A stretch of DNA of 64,000 nt from Pseudoflavonifractor capillosus (GCF_016902575.1 NZ_JACSNZ010000001.1:124001-188000); one strand, 5' to 3'; shown: positions 38,934 through 48,789, counted from the first letter of the stretch. Program-made: numbers and translations. The notes: a model not told the origin generated them from the letters alone.

Positions 38934-40283
38934 ATGAGCGGGGGAGGACGGCGAAGACGGGTGGTCAACTCCACCAGAGTCATCGCCTTTTCGTTTGCCG
39001 GGGTCATTTTGATGGGAGCGTTGCTGCTGATGCTGCCCATCTCCTCGGCGTCAGGGGAGAGCTGTGGGTTTATAACGGCGCTGTTTACCGCCACGTCTGC
39101 CACCTGTGTGACAGGATTGGTTCTGGTGGACACTCTGACCCAGTTTACTTTTTTCGGAGAAGTTGTGATATTGGTGCTCATCCAACTGGGCGGCTTGGGA
39201 TTTATGAGTGTGATGTTCCTCTTGGCCAGCCTGGTGAGAAAGCGCATGTCCCTGAGCCAGCGGCTGATGATGGTGTCAGCCTTCAACCTCAATGATATGC
39301 ACGACGTGGCCAAGATGGTGGGACATGCTTTTCGGTTCACCTTTACCATGGAAGCCATTGGTGCCGTGATCCTCACGGCCTGCTTCTTTCCCCGGTACGG
39401 GTTACAGGCCATTTGGAAGGGCATTTTTACAGCGGTGTCCGCCTTTTGTAACGCTGGCTTTGACCTTCTGGGGCCGGACAAGCTGGGCAGCCTTTCCACC
39501 TATGACAACAATCCGGTGGTGTTGCTCACCGTGGCGACCCTCATTGTCAGCGGTGGTCTGGGCTTTTTTGTGTGGGAGGAATTGTTGAGGAAGAGATCCT
39601 TCCGCAGATTGACACTGTACAGTAAGATGGTGCTGGTGATCACGGCTGCCCTGATTGTGGGCGGTGCCCTGTTTTTCCTGGCGGTGGAACATAAAAATCC
39701 TCAGACTCTGGGCAATATGCCTTGGTGGCAGCAGGGACTCAATGCGCTGTTCCAAGCTATCACCCTGCGCACGGCAGGATTTTTGAGCATTTCTCAGGGC
39801 GGGCTCCGGGAGGTGTCCCAGCTTGTGTGTATTCTCTTGATGCTGGTGGGCGGCTCGTCGGGCTCCACCGCAGGCGGCATCAAGACGGTGACCTTGGGCG
39901 TGCTGGTGCTGGCCATGCGGGCGGGCCTGCATGGACGCAGCAACGTCACCATCCGGGGACGCACCATTCCGCTGACCAAGGTGCTCTCGGCGGTGACTCT
40001 GGTGCTTGTGGTGTCTGCTATGTTCCTGTTCTCGTCCATTGCCATCTCTCTGGTGGACGGGGTGTCCTATTTGGCGGCGGCCTATGAGACCGCTTCGGCT
40101 TTGGGGACGGTGGGCTTGACCACCGGAATTACCCCCACGCTGTCCACGTTCTCCCACCTGTTGCTGGTGGCTATGATGTATTTGGGTCGGGTGGGGGTGC
40201 TCTCCTTCTCGGTGGCATTTTTGTCCCAGGGCGGGAAACAGAGCCGTGTGATCTACCCGGAAAGTGATGTTATGATCGGCTGA
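38934..40283 (+). CDS. ktrB: Potassium transporter membrane subunit KtrB
   Basis: 449 residues from ATG 38934, with GAGAGG 8 bp upstream. Trk/Ktr family: repeated M1-P-M2 units with filter-type segments (TATSATCVTGLVLVDT, AVSAFCNAGFDLLG, AITLRTAGFLSIS, ETASALGTVGLTTG), the four-fold pseudo-symmetry of these K+ channels-like transporters. Works with KtrA, encoded 13 bp downstream, in K+ uptake, probably Na+-coupled. Confidence 0.95.
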   Translation: MSGGGRRRRVVNSTRVIAFSFAGVILMGALLLMLPISSASGESCGFITALFTATSATCVTGLVLVDTLTQFTFFGEVVILVLIQLGGLGFMSVMFLLASLVRKRMSLSQRLMMVSAFNLNDMHDVAKMVGHAFRFTFTMEAIGAVILTACFFPRYGLQAIWKGIFTAVSAFCNAGFDLLGPDKLGSLSTYDNNPVVLLTVATLIVSGGLGFFVWEELLRKRSFRRLTLYSKMVLVITAALIVGGALFFLAVEHKNPQTLGNMPWWQQGLNALFQAITLRTAGFLSISQGGLREVSQLVCILLMLVGGSSGSTAGGIKTVTLGVLVLAMRAGLHGRSNVTIRGRTIPLTKVLSAVTLVLVVSAMFLFSSIAISLVDGVSYLAAAYETASALGTVGLTTGITPTLSTFSHLLLVAMMYLGRVGVLSFSVAFLSQGGKQSRVIYPESDVMIG

Positions 40284-40296
40284 TGGAGGTGCTTTT

Positions 40297-40944
40297 GTGA
40301 AAAACTTTGCAGTGTTTGGGCTGGGCCGTTTTGGTACGGCAGTGGCCAGAGAATTGTTTGAAGTGGGCCACGATGTGCTGGCTGTGGATGTGGATCCGGA
40401 GCGGGTGCAAAGTGTGGCTGACCTGGTGACCCATGCGGTGGCCGGCGACGCCCGAGACCCGGCGGTGCTCAACGCCCTGGGCATCGGGGAGTACGACTGT
40501 GCTGTGGTGGCCGTGGGCAACGATGTGGGCAGCAGCGCTTTGATTACCATGCGCCTCAAGGAGGCCGGAGTGCCCAAGGTGGTGTGCAAGGCCATGAGTC
40601 ATGTCCACCAGCGCCTGCTGGAAAAGGTGGGGGCGGATCATGTGGTGTTTCCAGAACACGAGATGGGAATCAAGGTGGCCCAGGGTCTGGCCCGTTCCAA
40701 CATTCTCAACTACATTGAACTGTCCGATGACTACGGCCTTGTGGAGGTGGATTTGCCCGACCACTGGGAGGGTAAGACCATCCGGAGTTTGGACATCCGT
40801 GCCAAGTACGCCCTGAACGTCATTGCCGTGCGCCGTGGCCAGGACGTCAATGTCTCTCCGGGTGCAGACTATGTGCTCATGACCCACGACAAGCTCATGG
40901 TACTGGGCCGGGACGACGACATTGCCAAGATCTGCGACAAATGA
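40297..40944 (+). CDS. ktrA: Potassium uptake regulatory subunit KtrA
   Basis: 215 residues; GTG start at 40297 with GGAGG 7 bp upstream. N-terminal Rossmann RCK domain (VFGLGRFGTAVARELFEVGHDVLAVDVD) binding nucleotides, and a C-terminal RCK_C domain (residues about 140-215). It gates KtrB in response to ATP/ADP and, in several Firmicutes, c-di-AMP. Confidence 0.94.
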   Translation: MKNFAVFGLGRFGTAVARELFEVGHDVLAVDVDPERVQSVADLVTHAVAGDARDPAVLNALGIGEYDCAVVAVGNDVGSSALITMRLKEAGVPKVVCKAMSHVHQRLLEKVGADHVVFPEHEMGIKVAQGLARSNILNYIELSDDYGLVEVDLPDHWEGKTIRSLDIRAKYALNVIAVRRGQDVNVSPGADYVLMTHDKLMVLGRDDDIAKICDK

Positions 40945-41711
40945 GACATGAGATCATATCCAGCCGTTCCAATCCCCTGGTTTCACGACTGCGCAAGCTC
41001 AATGCCCGTCGTGCAGTCCGGCGGGAAGAAGGGGTCTTTGTGGGTGAGGGACCCAAGCTGCTGGGCGAGGCGGTACGCTGGCAGGTGCCGTTGGAGACGG
41101 TGATCTACGCCACCGGAACCCAGCTGCCTGCCCTGCCTGATTCCGTGCGAATGGTGGAGGTGCCCGACTCGCTGCTCCAGGCAGTGGCTCAGACCCAGAC
41201 CCCCCAAGGTGTGGTCTTCATCGGGCAGACGCCCCCTATGGAACTGCCCAAGAAGCTGACAGGAAGCCGTTACCTCATCCTGGATGGGGTGCAGGACCCG
41301 GGCAATGTGGGCACCATCTGGCGCACAGCCGACGCCTTTGGGGCGGACGGGCTGATTTTGTGCCAGGGCTGTGCAGATCCCTGGGGGCCCAAGACCGTGC
41401 GCGCCACCATGGGGGCTGCATTCCGCCTGCCTGTGTGGGAGACAACCTTGGAGGAGGCGGCAGCACGGCTGAGGGAGGCAGACATTCCCCTCTACGCCAC
41501 CGCCCTGCGGGAGGATACCCGGGATGTGCGGGAGCTGCCCTTGGGGCGCAGCGGAGTCATCATCGGCAGCGAAGGGCAGGGCGTGTCCCAGCTGGCCCTG
41601 GAGCTGTGCCGCCAGACGGTGAAAATCCCCATGCTGGAGCGGTGTGAGTCCCTCAATGCCGCTGTGGCGGCATCGGTGGTGCTGTGGGAGATGGCGAGGC
41701 CTGTTTTATGA
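40941..41711 (+). CDS. SpoU/TrmH-family RNA 2'-O-methyltransferase
   Basis: 256 residues; ATG overlaps the ktrA stop. N-terminal substrate-binding domain (LRKLNARRAVRREEGVFVGEGPKLLGEAV) and a trefoil-knot methyltransferase domain with motifs ILDGVQDPGNVGTIWRTADAFGA, VIIGSEGQGVS and IPMLERCESLNAAVAASVVLWE. Probably methylates 23S rRNA; the exact target cannot be read from sequence. Confidence 0.92.
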   Translation: MRHEIISSRSNPLVSRLRKLNARRAVRREEGVFVGEGPKLLGEAVRWQVPLETVIYATGTQLPALPDSVRMVEVPDSLLQAVAQTQTPQGVVFIGQTPPMELPKKLTGSRYLILDGVQDPGNVGTIWRTADAFGADGLILCQGCADPWGPKTVRATMGAAFRLPVWETTLEEAAARLREADIPLYATALREDTRDVRELPLGRSGVIIGSEGQGVSQLALELCRQTVKIPMLERCESLNAAVAASVVLWEMARPVL

Positions 41712-41732
41712 AGAAAGAGAGGGGGAAGTGGG

Positions 41733-42977
41733 GTGTCCCACTTGAAATATTGGCTGTGGCTATCCACCCGGAAGGGGCTGGCCGGTGTGTCCATGCAGCG
41801 GGTGTTGGATCATTTCGGCGGAGTGGAACGGGTATACTTTGCCCAAGGGCGAGAGCTGGATGAGCTGACATGGCTGCAAGGGTATGTCAAGGCTTCCCTG
41901 CGTGACAAATCCATGGCGGGTGTGGATCGGATCTTGGATCGGTGCGACCAGCTGGACATCCGGGTGATGACCCGGCAGGACGCAGCCTACCCCCAGCGGT
42001 TGGAAGCCATTGCCCAGCCTCCTCTGGTACTCTACGCCAAGGGACGTCCCATCGCCCTGGACGACGAGGTGGCCATTGCCATGGTGGGCACCCGCAGCTG
42101 CACCCCCTACGGGGAGCGGGTAGCGGGAAAATTGGCGATGGAGCTGACCCATGGGGGCGCCCTGGTGGTGTCCGGCATGGCCCAAGGTATTGATGCGGCT
42201 GCCGTGCGGGGAGCACTGATGGCAGGCGGCACTGTGGTCAGCGTAGTGGCGGGAGGTATGGACGTGGTCTACCCCCGCTATCACCGTCATCTGTATGAGG
42301 ATGTGGCGGCCAGTGGACTGCTCCTCTCGGAATATCCCCCAGGGACGGAACATAAGGCCGGACACTTTCCCGCCCGCAATCGCATACTCAGCGGGCTGTC
42401 TCTGGGTGTGGTGGTGGTGGAAAGTCCCCGGAAAGGGGGCGCTCTCATCACCGCCAACCATGCCCTGGATCAAAACCGGGATGTGTATGCGGTGCCCGGC
42501 GCCATAGATGCCCCGGCCAGTGAGGGCACCAACCGTTTGATCCAGGAGGGAGCGGCCAAGCTGGTGACCTGCGGGGAGGATATTTTGTGTGAATGGCGAG
42601 ACCGATTCCCGGTCAAATTAGGGGTACACCCCCCGCTGGACCCCCAGGTTGTGGAGCAGCGGCTGCACAATCTGGAGCAGGAGCAGCAGCTGGATCAGCC
42701 GGTGAAATCGTCTTCCAGTCAGGAAAAAGAGGTTGACAATCGGGAAAGCTTGGAATATATTGACTGGAAGGAGTGCCGAAAAAACCTCACCGATGATGAG
42801 CAGGAGATGCTTCTGGCCCTGCAAGAGGGTGCCAGAGCCACGGACGGGCTGGTGGAACAGACGCAACGGCCTGCCAGACGTGTGTTGGCGGCACTGACCA
42901 TGCTGCAACTGCAGGGATACGTGACCCAGGAAAAGGACAAGAAGTTCCGGGCCACGGTGAGACTGAAAACGGAGTAA
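41733..42977 (+). CDS. dprA: DNA-processing protein DprA
   Basis: 414 residues, GTG start at 41733 after GAGGGGG. An N-terminal helical SAM-like domain, the Rossmann core (VAIAMVGTRSCTPYGERVAGKLAMEL, VVSGMAQGIDAAAVRGAL, GTVVSVVAGGMDVVYPRYHRHLYE, FPARNRILSGLS) and a C-terminal winged helix. DprA loads RecA on incoming single-stranded DNA in transformation; its presence does not prove competence. Followed by topA as in many Firmicutes. Confidence 0.95.
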   Translation: MSHLKYWLWLSTRKGLAGVSMQRVLDHFGGVERVYFAQGRELDELTWLQGYVKASLRDKSMAGVDRILDRCDQLDIRVMTRQDAAYPQRLEAIAQPPLVLYAKGRPIALDDEVAIAMVGTRSCTPYGERVAGKLAMELTHGGALVVSGMAQGIDAAAVRGALMAGGTVVSVVAGGMDVVYPRYHRHLYEDVAASGLLLSEYPPGTEHKAGHFPARNRILSGLSLGVVVVESPRKGGALITANHALDQNRDVYAVPGAIDAPASEGTNRLIQEGAAKLVTCGEDILCEWRDRFPVKLGVHPPLDPQVVEQRLHNLEQEQQLDQPVKSSSSQEKEVDNRESLEYIDWKECRKNLTDDEQEMLLALQEGARATDGLVEQTQRPARRVLAALTMLQLQGYVTQEKDKKFRATVRLKTE

Positions 42978-42983
42978 TTATCT

Positions 42984-45320
42984 ATGGGAAAAACGAATTT
43001 GGTGATTGTAGAGTCACCAGCTAAGGCGAAAACCATTGGAAAATATCTTGGCCCGGACTACCAGGTGAAGGCGTCCATGGGCCATGTGCGGGATCTGCCC
43101 AAGAGCAAGCTGGGGGTGGATGTGACTACCTTTGAGCCGGACTACCAGGACATCAAGGACAAAGAGGAGACCATTTCTGACCTGAGAAAGGCCGCCAAGG
43201 CCAGCCAGCGTGTCTATCTGGCCACCGACCCTGACCGGGAAGGTGAAGCTATTTCTTGGCACTTGCAGTCCGTGCTGGGGGTACCCAAGGAGAAGACCTG
43301 CCGGGTGACCTTCAATGAGATCACCCGCAAGGTGGTCACCGAGTCCATCGCCTCCCCCCGAGAGATCGACCAGAACCTGGTGGATGCCCAGCAGGCCCGG
43401 CGCATTTTGGACCGCATTGTGGGCTACCAGCTCTCTCCGCTGCTGTGGAAGAAGATTCGCCGGGGACTGTCCGCTGGCCGTGTGCAGTCGGTGGCTACCC
43501 GCCTGGTGGTGGAGCGGGAGGAGGAGATCCGTGCGTTTGTGCCCAAGGAGTACTGGTCTATCACTGCCGACCTGGGCCGTATCGCCCCCAACATCGGTGC
43601 ATTCCGGGCCGAGTTCTATGGCCGGGACAAGAAGATGGAGTTGTGCAGTGAGCAGGAGGTTCAGGAGGTTATAAATGCTGTAAAGGCTGATACCTTTACT
43701 GTTCGTGCAGTGAAGCGGCAGGACAAGAAACGCAATCCTGCCCCGCCCTTTATCACCTCCACTTTGCAGCAGGAGGCTTCCCGCAAGCTGAACATGACCC
43801 CTCGGCGCACCATGTCTGTGGCCCAACAGCTGTACGAAGGCGTGGACATCGCCGGAGAGGGTACTGTGGGTCTGATTACCTATATGAGAACTGACTCTCT
43901 GCGCCTGTCTGAGGAGGCGCTGGCAGCAGCCAAAACCTTCATCCAGGCCCGGTACGGCAAGGAGTACTATCCGGAAAAGACCCGTCACTTCAAGGCCAAG
44001 GACTCTGCCCAGGACGCCCACGAGGCCATTCGTCCCTCCGATGTGAACCTCACCCCGGAGCAGCTGAAGAAGGATTTGACCAGCGAGCAATACCGGCTCT
44101 ACAAGCTGATCTGGAGCCGTTTTCTGGCCTGCCAGATGGCACAGGCCGTTTATGACAGTGTGTCCATCGAGGTGGAGAGTGCCGGGTATCAGTTCCGGGC
44201 CAGCCACTCCTCCATCAAGTTCTCCGGCTTCACTGCGGTGTACGAGGAGAGCCGGGATGACGAGGACGAGGCACCCCAGTCTCCGCTGCCTGATTTGAAG
44301 GAGGGGGAGGCGCTGCGTCTGGACGAGCTCAGCCCCGCCCAGCACTTCACCCAGCCCCCCGCCCGGTTTACCGAGGCCACCCTCATCCGGGCCCTGGAGG
44401 AGAAAGGCATTGGCCGTCCTTCCACCTACGCCCCCACCATTTCCACCATCACCGACCGGGAGTACGTGGTTAAGGAGGGCAAGCACCTGCGCCCCACTCC
44501 TCTGGGAGAAGTGGTGACAGGTCTGATGAAGGACAAGTTTTCCGACATCGTAGATCCTGCCTTTACCGCCCAGATGGAGCAACGGCTGGACAAGGTGGAG
44601 ACGGGTGAGGTGAACTGGAAGCAGGTACTGTCCGACTTCTACACCGACTTCGATGAGGAGATGAAGAAGGCGGAGACGGAGCTGGATGGTGAGCGCATCA
44701 AGGTGCCCGACGAGGTCTCTGAGGAGATCTGCCCCGAGTGCGGACGTAACCTGGTGGTGAAGTCCGGCCGATTTGGCCGCTTCCTGGCCTGCCCCGGCTG
44801 GCCGGAGTGCAACTTCACCATGCCTTTGGTGGTGGAGATGCCGGGCAAGTGCCCCCTGTGCGGCGGCCGTCTGGTCAAGCGCACCGGCACCAGCAAAAAG
44901 ACCCACAAGCAGTACACATACTACTGCTGCGAGCACCTCAACAGCAAGGACGAGAGTCGGCGCTGTGAGTTCCGCACCTGGGATGTGCCGGTGAAGGACT
45001 ACTGCCCCGAGTGTGGCCATACCATGTTCAAAAAGGCAGGGCGGGGTTACAAGCGACCTTTCTGTATCAACGAGAAATGTCCCAACTTCCTGCCCGAGGA
45101 GAAGCGGGGTGGCTTCCGCAAAAAGACGGAGGAAGGGGAGGGCACTGCCACCGCTGAGTCCCAAGCAGAGCAGGAGACCCCCAAGAAAAAGACGGCGGCC
45201 AAGAAGACTACGGCCAAGAAGAGCACTACCAAGAAAACGACGGCCAAGTCCACCACCGCCAAAAAGACCACCACGAAGAAAACCTTGACCAAGGCTGCCA
45301 AGCAGGCGGAAGAGGCCTGA
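42984..45320 (+). CDS. topA: DNA topoisomerase I
   Basis: 778 residues. TOPRIM domain at the start (LVIVESPAKAKTIGKYLG), DPDREGEAISWHL acidic motif, catalytic Tyr region GLITYMRTDSLRLS, then zinc-ribbon modules (CPECGRN...CPGWPEC, CPLCGG...CCEH, CPECGHT...CINEKC). The last 45 residues are a Lys/Ala/Thr-rich tail like histone H1, likely for DNA binding. It relaxes negative supercoils. Confidence 0.97.
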   Translation: MGKTNLVIVESPAKAKTIGKYLGPDYQVKASMGHVRDLPKSKLGVDVTTFEPDYQDIKDKEETISDLRKAAKASQRVYLATDPDREGEAISWHLQSVLGVPKEKTCRVTFNEITRKVVTESIASPREIDQNLVDAQQARRILDRIVGYQLSPLLWKKIRRGLSAGRVQSVATRLVVEREEEIRAFVPKEYWSITADLGRIAPNIGAFRAEFYGRDKKMELCSEQEVQEVINAVKADTFTVRAVKRQDKKRNPAPPFITSTLQQEASRKLNMTPRRTMSVAQQLYEGVDIAGEGTVGLITYMRTDSLRLSEEALAAAKTFIQARYGKEYYPEKTRHFKAKDSAQDAHEAIRPSDVNLTPEQLKKDLTSEQYRLYKLIWSRFLACQMAQAVYDSVSIEVESAGYQFRASHSSIKFSGFTAVYEESRDDEDEAPQSPLPDLKEGEALRLDELSPAQHFTQPPARFTEATLIRALEEKGIGRPSTYAPTISTITDREYVVKEGKHLRPTPLGEVVTGLMKDKFSDIVDPAFTAQMEQRLDKVETGEVNWKQVLSDFYTDFDEEMKKAETELDGERIKVPDEVSEEICPECGRNLVVKSGRFGRFLACPGWPECNFTMPLVVEMPGKCPLCGGRLVKRTGTSKKTHKQYTYYCCEHLNSKDESRRCEFRTWDVPVKDYCPECGHTMFKKAGRGYKRPFCINEKCPNFLPEEKRGGFRKKTEEGEGTATAESQAEQETPKKKTAAKKTTAKKSTTKKTTAKSTTAKKTTTKKTLTKAAKQAEEA

Positions 45321-45343
45321 GGGAAGATAAAGGAACGCGATAT

Positions 45344-46645
45344 ATGAATGTGACCATCATTGGCGCCGGTCTGGCCGGCTGCGAAGCGGCCTGGCAGTTG
45401 GCCCAGCGGGGGATCGGGGTGACCCTGCATGAGATGAAGCCCCACAAGATGACCCCCGCCCACCACAGCACAGGCTTTGCCGAGCTGGTGTGCTCCAATT
45501 CCCTGCGCTCCGACCAGCTGGAGAATGCGGTGGGGCTGCTGAAAGAGGAGCTGCGCCGTTGCGGTTCCCTCATCCTGCGCTGTGCCGACCAGACCCGTGT
45601 GGAGGCAGGCGGCGCCCTGGCTGTGGATCGGGAGGCATTCTCCCAGGCGGTGACGGATGCCGTGCGGGCCCATCCCCTCATCACTGTGGTGGAGGGAGAG
45701 GTGACCCAGATTCCGGAGGGTGAGGTCATCATTGCCAGCGGCCCCCTCACTTCCGAGGGGCTGTCCGGGGAGATCGCCAAGCTGTTCCCCAACGCCGGAT
45801 ATCTGAACTTTTATGATGCTGCGGCTCCCATCGTCACCTTTGAGAGCATTGACATGGATCATGCCTGGTTTGCCTCTCGGTATGACCGGGGCACGGCAGA
45901 CTACATCAACTGCGCCATGAGTCAGGAGGAGTACCTGGCCTTCTGGACAGAGCTTTGCAAGGCCGAGGAGGCCCCCGTCCACGGCTTCGAGGACGGGCGT
46001 GTGTTTGAAGGGTGTATGCCCGTGGAGGTGATGGCCCGCCGGGGCGAGCAGACTCTGTGCTTTGGTCCCCTCAAGCCCAAGGGCCTGCCCGATCCCAAGA
46101 CGGGGAAGGAGCCATACGCCGTGGTGCAGCTGCGCCGGGACAATGCCCAGGGTACCCTGTACAACATCGTGGGCTTCCAGACTCACTTGAAGTGGGGGGA
46201 GCAGAAGCGGGTGTTCTCCATGATCCCCGCTTTGGCCCATGCCGAGTATGTGCGCTACGGGGTGATGCACCGCAACACCTACCTGGATTCTCCCCGCCTG
46301 CTGGATGCCTACTACCGGGTGCGGGGCCAGGAGCGCATCTGCTTTGCCGGACAGATCACCGGGGTGGAGGGCTATGTGGAGTCCACCGCCTCCGGCTTTG
46401 TGGCCGGGGTGGAGCTGGCAAACCGCCTGCTGGGCAAGCCTGCGGTGGATTTTCCCCGGGAGACCGCTTTGGGTGCGCTGGCTCAGTATGTGAGCAATGA
46501 GAGCGTGGTGGACTTCCAGCCCATGAACATCAATTTTGGAATTATGCCCCCCCTGGGCTATAAGGTGAAGGGGAAACGAAATAAAAATGCCGAGCTGTCC
46601 CGCCGCTCCCTGGAGCTGGTGGACGCCCTGGCCGAGAAGCTGTAA
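45344..46645 (+). CDS. trmFO: Methylenetetrahydrofolate-tRNA-(uracil-5-)-methyltransferase TrmFO
   Basis: 433 residues. GidA-related flavoprotein: FAD motif VTIIGAGLAGCEAAWQLAQRG, then FAELVCSNSLRSDQLENAVGLLKEELR, and the late motif FAGQITGVEGYVESTASGFVAG. It forms ribothymidine 54 in tRNA with folate instead of SAM. Position after topA is the standard Firmicutes order. Confidence 0.96.
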   Translation: MNVTIIGAGLAGCEAAWQLAQRGIGVTLHEMKPHKMTPAHHSTGFAELVCSNSLRSDQLENAVGLLKEELRRCGSLILRCADQTRVEAGGALAVDREAFSQAVTDAVRAHPLITVVEGEVTQIPEGEVIIASGPLTSEGLSGEIAKLFPNAGYLNFYDAAAPIVTFESIDMDHAWFASRYDRGTADYINCAMSQEEYLAFWTELCKAEEAPVHGFEDGRVFEGCMPVEVMARRGEQTLCFGPLKPKGLPDPKTGKEPYAVVQLRRDNAQGTLYNIVGFQTHLKWGEQKRVFSMIPALAHAEYVRYGVMHRNTYLDSPRLLDAYYRVRGQERICFAGQITGVEGYVESTASGFVAGVELANRLLGKPAVDFPRETALGALAQYVSNESVVDFQPMNINFGIMPPLGYKVKGKRNKNAELSRRSLELVDALAEKL

Positions 46646-46660
46646 CAAGGAGGGTCGGAG

Positions 46661-47722
46661 ATGAAGATCATAGTAGACGCCATGGGTGGAGACAATGCAC
46701 CAGAGGCACCAGTGCGAGGTGCGCTGGATGCCATGGCTGAGTACGGTGTAGAGGTGGTGCTGGTGGGCCGGGGTGAGGACATCCTGGCAGCTTTGCACAA
46801 GGAGGGGGTTTCAGAGCTTCCCGCTGGTCTGGAGATCTCCCATGCCGACCAGGTGGTGGAGATGTGCGACAATCCCGCCACTGCCTTCAAGGAGAAGAAG
46901 GACTCCTCTTTGACGGTGGGCCTGAACCTGCTCAAAAGCGGCGCAGGAGATGCCTTTGTCTCCGCTGGCTCCACAGGAGCACTGCTCTCCGCCGCTACGC
47001 TCATGACCAAGCGCATCAAGGGCATCCGCCGAGCTGCCCTGGCCCCTGTGGTGCCCACAGGCACCGGCGGGGCTGTGCTCATTGACTGCGGTGCTACCGC
47101 TGAGTGCACCCCGGAATTTCTGCTCCAGTTTGCCTTTATGGGCAGCTATTATGCCGAGCGGGTTCTGGGTCGCCCCGAGCCCAAGGTGGGCCTTTTGAAC
47201 ATCGGGGCGGAGCCCTCCAAGGGCACCGACCTGCAGCGGGAGGCCTATGTGCTGCTGCAAAAGGCTGCCAGTGAGGGGCGCATCAACTTCGTGGGGAATG
47301 TGGAGGCCCGGGAGGCTGTGTCCGGCAGCGTGGACGTGATCGTCACCGACGGCTATTCGGGCAACATCTTCCTCAAGACCATGGAGGGCGTGGGTATCTT
47401 TATGGGTCGTGAGATCAAGAAAATGTTCCTCAAGAGTTTGAAGACCAAGATCGCTGCCCTGCTGGTGAAGGATGAACTGCGTCAGTTCAAAAAGCTCATG
47501 GATGCCGGTGAGGTGGGCGGAACCCCGCTGATGGGCATTTCCAAGCCTGTCATCAAGGCCCACGGCTCCTCCGACGGCTTTGCCATGAAAAACGCCATTC
47601 GCCAGGCCATGGAGTACAGCAAGTCGGGGATCATTGAGGACATCACGGAAAATGTGGAGTATATGCGCCTGCCTGTGAAGGGCCTGGTGAAAAAAGAGAC
47701 GGCATCTGAGCCTGCCGAGTAA
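46661..47722 (+). CDS. plsX: Phosphate acyltransferase PlsX
   Basis: 353 residues; starts behind AAGGAGG. Signature IIVDAMGGDNAPEAPVRGALDA at the start, GATAECTPEFLLQFAFMGS and IVTDGYSGNIFLKTMEG. It converts acyl-ACP to acyl phosphate for phospholipid synthesis, in line with the acpP gene following. Confidence 0.96.
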   Translation: MKIIVDAMGGDNAPEAPVRGALDAMAEYGVEVVLVGRGEDILAALHKEGVSELPAGLEISHADQVVEMCDNPATAFKEKKDSSLTVGLNLLKSGAGDAFVSAGSTGALLSAATLMTKRIKGIRRAALAPVVPTGTGGAVLIDCGATAECTPEFLLQFAFMGSYYAERVLGRPEPKVGLLNIGAEPSKGTDLQREAYVLLQKAASEGRINFVGNVEAREAVSGSVDVIVTDGYSGNIFLKTMEGVGIFMGREIKKMFLKSLKTKIAALLVKDELRQFKKLMDAGEVGGTPLMGISKPVIKAHGSSDGFAMKNAIRQAMEYSKSGIIEDITENVEYMRLPVKGLVKKETASEPAE

Positions 47723-47740
47723 AAACCGTCAAAAAGACTC

Positions 47741-47769
47741 TTGACAGTGGAGCGCCAAGCCCCTATTAT
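47741..47769 (+). promoter_or_regulatory. Promoter of acpP
   Basis: TTGACA (47741-47746), 17-bp spacer, TATTAT (47764-47769): a near-consensus promoter in the plsX-acpP gap, giving acpP its own strong expression. Confidence 0.85.
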
Positions 47770-47809
47770 GTTTCTTACATAAGCCACACAAAAGGAGCTT
47801 GAGAAAAAT

Positions 47810-48043
47810 ATGTTTGAAAAACTGTGTGCCCTGATTGCCGAGCAATTTGGCGTGGACGCCGATGCCATTACCAAGGATACCGCCTTCGTGGATGAGTTGG
47901 GTGCTGACTCTGTGGATCTGGTAGACCTGTCCATGGCCTTGGAAGAGGAGTTCGGCATGGAGGAGATGGAAGAAGAGGAAATCAGCTCCATCGTCACCGT
48001 GGGTGACCTGTACAAGTATATGCAGGAGCACCTGGACCTGTAA
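47810..48043 (+). CDS. acpP: Acyl carrier protein
   Basis: 77 residues, acidic. The phosphopantetheine Ser is in ELGADSVDLVDL (the family motif DSL with Val for Leu), followed by the helix MALEEEFGMEEMEEEE. Carries acyl chains in fatty acid synthesis. The replacement of DSLD by DSVD is common in clostridia. Confidence 0.95.
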   Translation: MFEKLCALIAEQFGVDADAITKDTAFVDELGADSVDLVDLSMALEEEFGMEEMEEEEISSIVTVGDLYKYMQEHLDL

Positions 48044-48060
48044 TAACGTATGATTTGGGA

Positions 48061-48087
48061 AAAGCCCTGCCGCAGGCGGGGCTTTTT
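48061..48087 (+). terminator. Terminator after acpP
   Basis: AAAGCCC-TGCC stem pairing with GGCGGGGCTTT followed by TTC. Confidence 0.8.
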
Positions 48088-48101
48088 CTGCGGAGGTTAG
48101 T

Positions 48102-48785
48102 ATGAAGATACTGGAAGAGAAGTTAGGATATCATTTCAAAGATCAGTCTCTGCTGGAACACGCCATGACCCACAGCTCTTACGCCAACGAGCACCGCTCA
48201 GAGGGTGTGACCAGCAACGAACGTCTGGAATTTCTGGGGGACTCGGTGTTGGGTCTGGTGGTGGCACAGCATCTGTTTTCCTCACATCCCAATATGCCGG
48301 AAGGGGAACTGACCCGTACCCGTGCAGCCTTGGTGTGTGAGGAAAGCCTGTATGAAGTGGCCAAGACCCTGGATCTGGGTGCACACCTGAGACTGGGCAA
48401 GGGTGAGGCGGCCGGCGGTGGTCGTACCCGCCCGTCCATTTTGGCAGACGCCACCGAGGCCACCCTGGCCGCTGTGTACCTGGACGGGGGCATGGAGGCG
48501 GCCAGAAGCATCATCCGCACCTTTATCCTGGACAAGGAACAGGAAAAGGCGGTGGATCGGGACTATAAGACCGCTCTGCAAGAGCTGGTGCAGCGCAAGC
48601 CTGGGGTGAGTGTGAGCTATCACCTGGTGCGGGAGATCGGCCCCGACCATGCCCGCATTTTTGTCATGGAGGCCTCGGTGGACGGTGTCCCTGCCGGTCA
48701 GGGCAAGGGCCATACCAAGAAAGAGGCGGAGCAGAGGGCTGCCCGGGCCGCTTTGGAGAAATTGGCCGATCAAAACGCTGAATGA
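48102..48785 (+). CDS. rnc: Ribonuclease III
   Basis: 227 residues. The RNase III signature NERLEFLGDSVLGLVVA gives the catalytic acidic residues, with a second set in RPSILADATEATLAAVYLDGG. The C-terminal dsRNA-binding domain includes GKGHTKKEAEQRAARAALEKL. Cuts double-stranded RNA in rRNA and mRNA processing. Confidence 0.96.
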   Translation: MKILEEKLGYHFKDQSLLEHAMTHSSYANEHRSEGVTSNERLEFLGDSVLGLVVAQHLFSSHPNMPEGELTRTRAALVCEESLYEVAKTLDLGAHLRLGKGEAAGGGRTRPSILADATEATLAAVYLDGGMEAARSIIRTFILDKEQEKAVDRDYKTALQELVQRKPGVSVSYHLVREIGPDHARIFVMEASVDGVPAGQGKGHTKKEAEQRAARAALEKLADQNAE

Positions 48786-48789
48786 ATGT

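Noticed and set aside
43014-45164. 716-codon minus-strand ORF opposite topA
   Set aside because: Antisense to a complete and conserved topoisomerase gene; His/Leu/Gly-rich composition is an artefact of codon bias.
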